Assembly (NCBI GenBank): GCA_017860575.1
Contig: JAGDMS010000003.1
Span: forward strand, 1-48,042
DNA: 48,042 nt
Source of the DNA: Deltaproteobacteria bacterium
Lineage (GTDB): Bacteria; Desulfobacterota; Binatia; HRBIN30
Reading direction: 5' to 3'
In this document: positions 25,495 to 32,331 of the stretch, piece after piece
Layout of the letters: each line of letters starts with the position of its first letter
Position numbering within the stretch: the first letter of the stretch is position 1
Notes under the pieces: model-generated
Told to the model about the DNA's origin: nothing
Database searches by the model: none
Seen by the model: only the letters and a program-made list of their open reading frames with translations
Translations under genes and position numbers: made by a program

Positions 25495-27879
25495 ATGAAA
25501 AAAGCAAGAAAGGCTGCCACAGCGGGAGCGGTGCACGCGCCGGCGGTGAACGATGCACGCTGGCACGCGTTGCTCAACGCGGTGCGCGATGCAATCGTCA
25601 GCATCGACGACGCCGGGCGCATCACGCTGTTCAACCCTACAGCGGAGCGCATGTTCGGCTACCGGGCCGAGGAAATCCTGGGCCGCAGCATTGAACTGTT
25701 GATGCCGCCGCCCTATCGCGAAAGACACGCGCAGCACGTGCGCGAGTACCGCGAAACCGGCAACCCGAAGGCCATCGGTCGGATTCGGAAGCTGCACGCG
25801 CTGCGGAAAAACGGCGAGGTGTTCCCCATCGAGCTATCGCTGTCGGAAATTCGGGCGGATAACCAGTTGGCGTATTCGGCCGTGATTCGCGACATCACGG
25901 AACGGGAAGCCACCGAGGAGGCGCTCCGGCGGGAACGGGATTTTGCGGAACGGCTGCTCGAGACGGCGCAGGTCATTGTTTTGGTGCTCGACATCGACGG
26001 CCGCCTCGTCCGCTTCAATCGCCAGATGGAACGCATCTCCGGCTATCGTTTGGACGCGGTCAGGGGCGCCGACTGGGTTTCGACGTTTGTGCCACCGCGC
26101 GAGCAGCAACGCATGCGCGAGGCGTTTGCCGTATCCGCCAACGACGTGTCCACGCAGGCGCACGTCGGTACCGTCATCACCAAGAACGGAACCGAACGCT
26201 TGATCGAGTGGTACGCCAATAGCCTCAAGGATCACGACGGCAACGTTTTCGGCATGCTCGCTATTGGCCAGGACGTGACGGAGCGACAGCGGGCGGAGCG
26301 CCGATTGGTATCACAGTACGCGGTGACGCGGGTACTGGCCGGCTCGGTATCCTTGCAGGAAGCGACGGCGGCGGTTTTGCAGTCGTTGTGCGAAGCAACG
26401 GGGTGGGAATTCGGCGAGCTGTGGTGTCTGGATCGCGAACTCGACTCCCTGACGTGGCGGGGAGCGTGGCACACGCCGACGCTTGACACGACGGAGCTCG
26501 AGGCCGCGAGCCGCGGCATGCATTTGACTGCGGGACAAGGCTTGCCAGGGCGGGCCTTTGCGAGTGGTCGGCCGGCGTGGGTTGGGGATGTGACGACACT
26601 GCTTCAGTCCGTGCGTGCGCCGATCGCCGCCAAGCTGGGACTGCGCTCGGCCTTTGCCTTCCCCCTGCGTGCGCGGGGGATGGTCATCGGCGTCATTACC
26701 TTCTACTGCCGCGACAACCGGCCGCCGGACAACGAGTTGCTGCAGATGTTGGATGCAGTCGGCAGCCAGATCGGCGACTTTATCGAACGGAAGCGCGCAG
26801 AAGAAGACCTGATGCGCATGAGCAAGGCGATCGAGAGCACCAGTGACGGCGTGTGCATGGCCGACCTCAACAAACGCTCGATCTATCACAACCAGGCCTT
26901 TGCGAATTTGTTCGGTTACAACCGGCAGACGCTCAACGCCGCGGGGGGCCCGCCCGCTTTGTTTGCGAACGCAGCGACCGCCGCCAAGGTGTTCGGGACA
27001 CTGGAAAAGGGCCGGTCCTGGAGCGGCGAGGTCGATATGAAGTCCGCGGACGGCCGCCTGATTCCCGCCCTGCTGCGCGCAGACCGTATTGTCGACGAGA
27101 CCGGCATCCTGGTGGGCTTCATTGGGACCTGTACCGACATGACGGAACGCCGGCGCGCGGAGGCCGAACTGCAGGACCTGCAGAAACGGTCGTTGCAACG
27201 CGAACGGTTGGCGGATATCGGTGCCATCACGGCCAAGCTTGTCCATGACATCGGCAACCCCTTGGCGGGCCTGTCCATGCAGGCACAGCTCGTCCTGCGC
27301 CGCGTGCGCTTGAACGAAACCGGAGACAGCCTCCTGCGCCCCGCGGAAAAGATCGTCTCGGAGGTGCACCGGCTCGAGGGCCTGATCAACGAATTCCGGG
27401 AATTTTCGCGCGAGCAGCGCTTGCACCGCCAGGCCATCGACATCCCGCGCTTCCTGCGTGAGGTCGTGGATTTGTGGCAGCCCGTTGCCCGCCCACACGC
27501 CATCACGATCTCCCTGGAGTCGCCGATCGATGTGCCAACAATTCAGGCAGACCCGGACAAGCTCCGCCGCGTCTTCGACAATCTGGTGAAGAACGCGGTG
27601 GAAGCCATCGAACCGGGACCGGGGCAGGTGACCATTCACGTCGCTCTTCCCATCCCCGGTAAGCTGCGTATCTCCGTTGAGGATTCCGGTCCCGGAATTC
27701 CGGAATCGGTGGACGTCTTCCATTTGTTTGAGACAACAAAGTCGCAGGGCTCCGGCCTCGGCCTCACCATTGCTAGGGAAATAGTGCTGGCGCACGGCGG
27801 GAGCATTGCATTTGTCCCAAGACAGCCCCACGGTACGATCTTCCACGTCGACCTCCCGGTCGACAGACCGATTGTGTGA
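25495..27879 (+). CDS. PAS-PAS-GAF-PAS sensor histidine kinase
   Basis: A 794-residue soluble kinase with no membrane segment. In order it has PAS 1 (HALLNAVRDAIVSIDDAGR ... VIRDITERE), PAS 2 (LLETAQVIVLVLDIDGRLVR ... IGQDVTERQ), GAF (RVLAGSVSLQEATAAVLQ ... VITFYCRDN), PAS 3 (AIESTSDGVCMADLN ... TCTDMTERR), HisKA with phospho-His584 (LVHDIGNPLAGLS), then HATPase (N box NLVKNAVEAI, G1 EDSGPGIP, G2 GSGLGLTIARE). The signal is unknown; PAS/GAF domains could bind heme, flavin or small ligands. The ATG at 25495 is preferred because sequence upstream of it looks non-coding, although its ribosome site is weak. It overlaps a receiver-domain gene at its 3' end. Confidence 0.9.
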   Translation: MKKARKAATAGAVHAPAVNDARWHALLNAVRDAIVSIDDAGRITLFNPTAERMFGYRAEEILGRSIELLMPPPYRERHAQHVREYRETGNPKAIGRIRKLHALRKNGEVFPIELSLSEIRADNQLAYSAVIRDITEREATEEALRRERDFAERLLETAQVIVLVLDIDGRLVRFNRQMERISGYRLDAVRGADWVSTFVPPREQQRMREAFAVSANDVSTQAHVGTVITKNGTERLIEWYANSLKDHDGNVFGMLAIGQDVTERQRAERRLVSQYAVTRVLAGSVSLQEATAAVLQSLCEATGWEFGELWCLDRELDSLTWRGAWHTPTLDTTELEAASRGMHLTAGQGLPGRAFASGRPAWVGDVTTLLQSVRAPIAAKLGLRSAFAFPLRARGMVIGVITFYCRDNRPPDNELLQMLDAVGSQIGDFIERKRAEEDLMRMSKAIESTSDGVCMADLNKRSIYHNQAFANLFGYNRQTLNAAGGPPALFANAATAAKVFGTLEKGRSWSGEVDMKSADGRLIPALLRADRIVDETGILVGFIGTCTDMTERRRAEAELQDLQKRSLQRERLADIGAITAKLVHDIGNPLAGLSMQAQLVLRRVRLNETGDSLLRPAEKIVSEVHRLEGLINEFREFSREQRLHRQAIDIPRFLREVVDLWQPVARPHAITISLESPIDVPTIQADPDKLRRVFDNLVKNAVEAIEPGPGQVTIHVALPIPGKLRISVEDSGPGIPESVDVFHLFETTKSQGSGLGLTIAREIVLAHGGSIAFVPRQPHGTIFHVDLPVDRPIV

Positions 27880-28246
27880 CACCATTCGGGTGCTGCTCGT
27901 CGATCCGGACGAGTGCTTCCGTAACGGCCTGGCCGAAAACCTGCGAGACGATGGGCACACGGTGTTTGAGTGTGCCGCCGCCAGTGAGGTCCCGCCGGTG
28001 GGAAGCATGGGTGGCATCACGACTGCCGTGCTGGACTTTTCGCCCGGCAACAGCGACGGACTGGCGCTCGCTGATGCCATCCATCAAGCATGTCCCACCG
28101 CCGCAATCATCCTGATCACCCCATGCTGGTCAGAGGGGAACGACGTCGCGCCGTCGCCACGGCCGTTCCTGCACGTACAATCGCGGCCGCTCGATTACAC
28201 GATCTTGCACGACCTGATTCACCGCCTCGGCCCCGATCGGTTGTAG
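27872..28246 (+). CDS. Stand-alone receiver-like protein, degenerate
   Basis: A protein of about 124 residues with a CheY-like pattern: acidic pocket IRVLLVDPDECFRNGLAENL, probable phosphoacceptor Asp in AVLDFSPGNSDGLALADAI, and IILITPCWSEG as the fourth strand. The conserved Lys-Pro of the last loop is Arg-Pro (SRPLDYT), and no output domain follows. It is likely phosphorylated or bound by the adjacent kinase, but the Lys-to-Arg change may alter switching. The start is uncertain: a TTG at 27872 gives the full first strand and overlaps the kinase gene by eight bases. A weaker alternative is the GTG at 27890. Coupling to the kinase is clear from the overlap. Confidence 0.7.
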   Translation: MCDTIRVLLVDPDECFRNGLAENLRDDGHTVFECAAASEVPPVGSMGGITTAVLDFSPGNSDGLALADAIHQACPTAAIILITPCWSEGNDVAPSPRPFLHVQSRPLDYTILHDLIHRLGPDRL

Positions 28247-28316
28247 CGGTGGCCGCTTGATTGTAGCCTGATCCCAGTTAGAACCGAGGGAACACCTGCT
28301 ATTGGGAGGAGGGCCC

Positions 28317-28787
28317 ATGGACACCGCGAGAACGCGTGCCGTACTGACGGTCCTGCTGCTGGTGACGGCGCTACAGAGTGCGCCATCGCAGGCGCAGCTT
28401 GCACCCGCCATCCAGGCAGAGCTGGCGCGCAGCAAGTACGTCTACATCGCCACGACTCGAAAAGATGGCAGTCTCGGCAAAGCGGCTGAAATCTGGTTTC
28501 TGTACCACAACGGGGCGGTGTACGTGGCCTCGCCGCCGACCGCCTGGCGTGTCCGCCGCATCAAGGCTGGGCGCCCGGGAGCGAAGATCGCGGTCGGTAA
28601 ACCCGATGGCCCGTCCTTCATTGCCACTGGAACCGTGGTCAACGAGCCCGAGACCTACCCGATCCTGTTCGAGACCTATGCCAAGAAATACCCCGACGGC
28701 TGGCCAAGATTCGAGGAAAAATTCCGTAGCGGGCTCAAAGATGGCAGCCGCGTACTGATCAGGTACACGCCGGACCAACGTCAATAG
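28317..28787 (+). CDS. Exported pyridoxamine-5'-phosphate-oxidase-fold protein
   Basis: A 156-residue protein beginning with a signal peptide (basic MDTARTR, then AVLTVLLLVTALQ, cleavage near SQAQ). The mature part has the split-barrel flavin-binding pattern of the PNPOx-like superfamily: KYVYIATTRKDGSLGKAAEIW, a WFLYHNGAVYVASPP strand pair, GAKIAVGKPDGPSFIATGTV and a C-terminal YAKKYPDGWP helix. Members bind FMN, F420 or heme; the ligand here cannot be fixed. Export of this fold is unusual, because flavin loading normally occurs in the cytoplasm. A strong GGGAGGAGGG precedes the ATG. It is flanked by the receiver gene upstream and a convergent hydrolase gene downstream. Confidence 0.8.
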   Translation: MDTARTRAVLTVLLLVTALQSAPSQAQLAPAIQAELARSKYVYIATTRKDGSLGKAAEIWFLYHNGAVYVASPPTAWRVRRIKAGRPGAKIAVGKPDGPSFIATGTVVNEPETYPILFETYAKKYPDGWPRFEEKFRSGLKDGSRVLIRYTPDQRQ

Positions 28788-28834
28788 TCGAGAGCCACGA
28801 GTCGAGTGTAGGCCGCCAGAGGAGCAACGCGGGC

Positions 28835-29383
28835 TCAGATCGCCCCCGCCTTTGCCAGCCACTCCAAGGCGAACGGCCACGGTCCGTGGCCGGAGTCAAC
28901 ATTGATATGCCCACCGCCAGGGATGATTTCCGAGCGGATCCCGAGCGCGTTGGCGATACCGTTGATCTCTTCGGGGGTGGTGAAATCGTCGTTGTCACTC
29001 CCGACAAGCAGCGTCCGCGCTGCAATTGGTGCCCAGACATCGTCCCGGCACGGGGGAGGGAGGAAGCTCTCCACCGGTTCGAACAACAGATACGGCGAGG
29101 GCGGCGCCACCAGCAGTGCGGCTTGAGCGCCCAGCAGGCCGCGTTCGGTGAACAAATGATCCACAGCCCAGCAACCCAGGGAGTGGCACACGAAAACAAG
29201 AGGGGGTGGGACACCGCCAACCAGCTCGGCGAGCGCAGTCACCCAGCGGTCCTTCTGGGGCGCCGCCGGTTCCGGGAGATCAGGAAAGGCCACTGGCACC
29301 CGGCGCTGCCGTAGTTCGTCCTCCAGCCAGCGCTGCCAATGCCCGGCCCCCGAGCCGTCGTAGCCGTGGACGATGACGATCAT
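28835..29383 (-). CDS. RBBP9/YdeN-like alpha/beta hydrolase
   Basis: A 182-residue serine hydrolase of the RBBP9/YdeN family. It starts directly with the first strand and oxyanion motif (MIVIVHGYDGSGAGHWQRW). The nucleophile elbow is FVCHSLGCWAV (Ser in the HSLG turn), the acid is in LLVGSDNDDFT and the histidine is in GGGHINVDSGHGPWP. The length and the HG-x-x-G-x-x-HW start are typical of this small esterase family; natural substrates are unknown. The frame extends upstream to 29809, but that part crosses an inverted repeat and looks non-coding, so the start is placed at the conserved MIVIVHG. The ribosome site is weak. Confidence 0.88.
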   Translation of the reverse strand: MIVIVHGYDGSGAGHWQRWLEDELRQRRVPVAFPDLPEPAAPQKDRWVTALAELVGGVPPPLVFVCHSLGCWAVDHLFTERGLLGAQAALLVAPPSPYLLFEPVESFLPPPCRDDVWAPIAARTLLVGSDNDDFTTPEEINGIANALGIRSEIIPGGGHINVDSGHGPWPFALEWLAKAGAI

Positions 29384-29460
29384 GCAGGGGAACTGCTTCG
29401 CACGGACATCGGGCCCGCGCAAGTTGGCCGGGGCCCCTGCAACGATTGCCTCAAGACTGA

Positions 29461-29561
29461 CCGACGACAGACTCGGAGACGACAGATTACAGACGCATGC
29501 CGTTGCAGCGATCGTATGAATTTGGGGCCGTTGTCTGTCCGTCTGTTGTCTGTGTCGTCCG
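29461..29561. repeat. Imperfect inverted repeat between divergent genes
   Basis: Arms at about 29461-29495 and 29530-29561 share several GACAGAC/GACGACAGA blocks in inverted orientation around a spacer of about 34 bases. It lies between the hydrolase and thioesterase genes, which are divergent. It could form a long imperfect stem in RNA or be a REP-type element. It has no relation to the recB/recD repeats. Confidence 0.6.
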
Positions 29562-29614
29562 CTGTCCCCCTGACCGGCTTGCCGCTGGGCGGGCCACGGC
29601 ATAGTAAGGACGTG

Positions 29615-30037
29615 ATGCCCACCGGCGAACTGATAGAAGTGGCCCGATATCGGGTGATCTTTGGTGATTGTGATCCGATGCGGATCATGTATTACGGCAG
29701 CTACTTCCGGCTGTTCGAAATCGGGCGCGCCGAACTGTTCCGGCGCCTCGGGCACCCCTTTCCGGAGTACATCGCGCGTGGCCTCTACCTGGCTGTCATT
29801 GAGACGCATTGTCGCTACCTGAAACCGGCGCGCTACGACGATGAACTGGTCATCCGCGCCGCGGTGACGGACGTTGGACGCGCGCGTTTGCAGATCGCCT
29901 ACGAGGTGGCGGGAACCGCGGGTGATGTCCGCGCGCAGGGCTCGACGTCACATGTAGTGCTCGACGAGGGCGGGCGGCCGCAGCGGCTACCGGCGGATTT
30001 CCGGGAAATGGCCCAGGCAAATTTGCGGCGAGCTTGA
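29615..30037 (+). CDS. YbgC-like acyl-CoA thioesterase
   Basis: A 140-residue hot-dog-fold protein. The 4HBT/YbgC motif is clear: VIFGDCDPMRIMYYGSYF, with the catalytic Asp, followed by FEIGRAELFRRLG and the strand VIETHCRYLKPARYDDEL. The C-terminal half completes the hot-dog sheet (RLQIAYEVAG, STSHVVLDEGGRP). Family members cleave acyl-CoA or 4-hydroxybenzoyl-CoA thioesters, and some belong to the Tol-Pal locus, which is not present here. The ATG at 29615 has AAGGA just upstream; the frame extends further upstream through a repeat with no coding character. It lies upstream of the rimP operon and is separated from it by a hairpin. Confidence 0.85.
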   Translation: MPTGELIEVARYRVIFGDCDPMRIMYYGSYFRLFEIGRAELFRRLGHPFPEYIARGLYLAVIETHCRYLKPARYDDELVIRAAVTDVGRARLQIAYEVAGTAGDVRAQGSTSHVVLDEGGRPQRLPADFREMAQANLRRA

Positions 30038-30185
30038 GTGACCGCACGGGCGACCCGAATGCGGCGGGTGTTCGGTGTCGGATGGGCACCAGGGAACGCC
30101 CACGGGTGCACGGCACTGGAGTCACCTTGCGGGCCGCCGTTCGCTTATGCTATCGATTGTTCAAACTTAGGCCGCTGAGCAAGAG

Positions 30186-30209
30186 GTGGGCCGCCGCGCC
30201 CACTTTTTT
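30186..30209 (+). terminator. Hairpin with T-run upstream of rimP
   Basis: Perfect 6-base arms GTGGGC and GCCCAC around CGCCGC are followed by six T residues (30204-30209), ending 12 bases before the rimP ATG. It has the form of an intrinsic terminator. A GTGGGC hairpin directly ahead of rimP recurs in many bacteria, so attenuation or antitermination of the nusA operon is plausible, in line with known NusA autoregulation. Confidence 0.75.
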
Positions 30210-30221
30210 ATTTGAGGTCAC

Positions 30222-30680
30222 ATGCACGAAACAGTCGCTGAGCGGGTCTGGGAAATCGCCGAACCGTTAGTTACACACGAGGGTCTGGAAATGGTCGATG
30301 TCGAGTATCGTCGAGAGAGCCGAGGTATGGTGTTGCGCCTCTATCTCGACCGCGTTGGCGGCGTCTCGCTCGACGATCTGACCCGTGTGAGCCAGCAGTT
30401 GGGTGATGTCCTTGACGCGCACGACGCCGTTCCCGGCTCCTACATGCTGGAGGTGTCCTCGCCCGGGATCAATCGCCGTCTGCGCCGGCCAGACCACTTT
30501 CGGCGCTACCTGGGCAAGAGGGTACGGGTCCGCACGACTGTTCCCGTGAACGGGCGTCGCGACTTTGTCGGCAACCTGGAGTCGGTTGATGCCGACGGCA
30601 TCGTGCTCGAGGCGGTCGGATCTACCCATCCCATCCGCTTCGTCGAGATCGGCCGCGCCAACTACGAGCCGGAGTCGTAG
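30222..30680 (+). CDS. rimP: Ribosome maturation factor RimP
   Basis: A 152-residue protein of normal length. RimP assists late assembly of the 30S subunit. The N-terminal domain carries GLEMVDVEYRRESRGMVLRL and the family motif YLDRVGGVSLDDLTRVSQQL. The central YMLEVSSPGINRRLRRPDHF is diagnostic, and the C-terminal SH3-like domain includes RDFVGNLESVDADGIVLEA. The ATG follows GAGGT. It is the first gene of the conserved rimP-nusA-ylxR-infB-ylxP-rbfA-truB operon, 17 bases before nusA. The preceding hairpin probably controls read-through into the operon. Confidence 0.97.
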   Translation: MHETVAERVWEIAEPLVTHEGLEMVDVEYRRESRGMVLRLYLDRVGGVSLDDLTRVSQQLGDVLDAHDAVPGSYMLEVSSPGINRRLRRPDHFRRYLGKRVRVRTTVPVNGRRDFVGNLESVDADGIVLEAVGSTHPIRFVEIGRANYEPES

Positions 30681-30697
30681 GAGCGAAGGAGGTCGTC

Positions 30698-32047
30698 ATG
30701 CAACCCGAATTGAGCCGGGTCATCGAGCAGGTCAGTAAGGAGAAGGGCATCGATCGCGCCATCGTGGTCAACGCCATCGAATCGGCCATGCTCTCGGCGG
30801 CCAAGAAACTCGTCGGACAAGACACGCAGCTGGAAGCCAAGTTCAACCCCGAAATCGGGGAAGTCGAGCTGTTCAAGATTCTCACCGTCGTCGAACAGGT
30901 CACCAATCCGGAAACCCAGATCTCCTTGGAGGATGCGCGCGACAATCTCGACCCGGAAGCCCAAGTGGGCGACGATCTGCTCGAGAAACTGGATCCGCAC
31001 CATGGACGCATCGCGGCGCAAGCGGCCAAACAAAGCCTCATTCAGCGCTTGCGCGACGCCGAGCGGGACATCATTTACAACGAATTCAAGGATCGCAAGG
31101 GAGAGCTGACGCATTCCGGCATCGTCCAGCGGTTCGAGAAGAAGAACATCATCGTCAACCTGGGGCGGACCGACGCCATCCTGCTCGAGAAAGAGCAAAT
31201 TCCGCGCGAGCGCTATCGCCAGGGCGACCGGATCCGGGCCTATATCCTCGAAGTGGAGATGAGCAGCAAGGGTCCGCAAATCATTTTGTCACGGACGCAC
31301 CCTGGCTTTCTCGTCAAATTATTCGAACAGGAAGTCCCTGAAGTCTACGAGGGTATCGTGGAGATCAAGGGCGCGGCCCGCGAGCCGGGCGGTCGGGCCA
31401 AGATCGCGGTCGTCTCCAACGACGCAGACGTCGATCCGGTCGGCGCGTGCGTGGGGATGAAGGGCACCCGCGTTCAATCCGTGGTGCAGGAACTGCGGGG
31501 AGAGAAGATCGACATCGTCCACTGGACCCCGGATCCCGCCGAGTTCGTCTGCCGGGCGCTGGCCCCCGCCAAGGTGGCCAAGATCATCATGGACGAAGAT
31601 GAGCACAGCATGGAAGTCATCGTTCCCGACGACCAACTCTCGCTGGCCATCGGACGCAAAGGACAGAACGTGCGTTTGGCGTCACGCCTGACCGGTTTCA
31701 AGTTGGACGTGCGCAGCGAGTCCGAGGCCGATGACGAAGCCCGTCAGGCACGTGCCTCGCTGATTGCCGTTCCGGGCATTGGTGACGTTGCAGCCGAGTT
31801 GCTCTACCAGAACGGCTTCAAGTCCGCGGAAGAGGTGGCGCAGGCGGACGAGGCCATTCTGGCGGAGATCGAAGGCCTCGGGCCGGAACGGGCGGCCTCG
31901 ATCTTGCGCGCGGCGCGCGCCTACGTCGAGGCGAAACAGCAGGCGGCCGCAGCCGCGGCGGCCGAGGCAGAAGCCACCGGCGAAGAACCGGCGACGCACG
32001 ACGCCGAACCCGAGATGACAGCTGCGGCTGAGGACAAATCGTCGTGA
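30698..32047 (+). CDS. nusA: Transcription elongation/termination factor NusA
   Basis: A 449-residue protein. NusA binds RNA polymerase and nascent RNA to modulate pausing, termination and antitermination. The N-terminal polymerase-binding domain (KEKGIDRAIVVNAIESAMLS) is followed by S1 (QRFEKKNIIVNLGRTDAILL), KH1 (SNDADVDPVGACVGMKGTRV) and KH2 (VIVPDDQLSLAIGRKGQNVR). One helix-hairpin-helix region follows (IAVPGIGDVAAELLYQNGFK, then IEGLGPERAASILRAAR), and an Ala/Glu-rich acidic tail ends the protein. AAGGAGG supports the ATG. The stop overlaps the GTG start of ylxR by four bases. Nothing unusual is seen beyond the low-complexity tail. Confidence 0.97.
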   Translation: MQPELSRVIEQVSKEKGIDRAIVVNAIESAMLSAAKKLVGQDTQLEAKFNPEIGEVELFKILTVVEQVTNPETQISLEDARDNLDPEAQVGDDLLEKLDPHHGRIAAQAAKQSLIQRLRDAERDIIYNEFKDRKGELTHSGIVQRFEKKNIIVNLGRTDAILLEKEQIPRERYRQGDRIRAYILEVEMSSKGPQIILSRTHPGFLVKLFEQEVPEVYEGIVEIKGAAREPGGRAKIAVVSNDADVDPVGACVGMKGTRVQSVVQELRGEKIDIVHWTPDPAEFVCRALAPAKVAKIIMDEDEHSMEVIVPDDQLSLAIGRKGQNVRLASRLTGFKLDVRSESEADDEARQARASLIAVPGIGDVAAELLYQNGFKSAEEVAQADEAILAEIEGLGPERAASILRAARAYVEAKQQAAAAAAAEAEATGEEPATHDAEPEMTAAAEDKSS

Positions 32048-32319
32048 CCGGAACGGCGGACCCGCTTCGCATGTGCGTGGGCTGCGGTGGGCGCGCGCGG
32101 CAAGCCGAGTTGCTGCGCGTGGCCGTAGCCGAAGACAACACGCTCACGGTGGTCACACGACGGCACGGCGGCCGGACCGGCTATCTGCACAGGCAACAGG
32201 AATGCTGGGAGCGGTTTGCGGCTCGCAAAGGCATGGTACGGTCGCTCGGCCGCAACCTGGGAACAACGGCGCGAGCGCTGTTTGTGCAACAGCTGAAAAG
32301 ACTCGAGCAGTCCGCATGA
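32044..32319 (+). CDS. ylxR: YlxR family RNA-binding protein (DUF448)
   Basis: A 91-residue basic protein of the YlxR/RnpM family, which binds RNA. In Bacillus it is reported to modulate RNase P and gene expression. The conserved start RMCVGCGGRARQAELLRVAV and the GRTGYLHRQQECWERF segment with its Cys are visible. Its central position between nusA and infB is the standard one. Translation starts at GTG within the nusA stop (GTGA overlap), which couples the two genes. Confidence 0.93.
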   Translation: MTGTADPLRMCVGCGGRARQAELLRVAVAEDNTLTVVTRRHGGRTGYLHRQQECWERFAARKGMVRSLGRNLGTTARALFVQQLKRLEQSA

Positions 32320-32331
32320 TGAGGTAGTCAG

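Noticed and set aside
30038..30185. tRNA gene upstream of rimP
   Set aside because: This region often holds a tRNA in other bacteria, but no cloverleaf, TTCRA loop or CCA end was found here.
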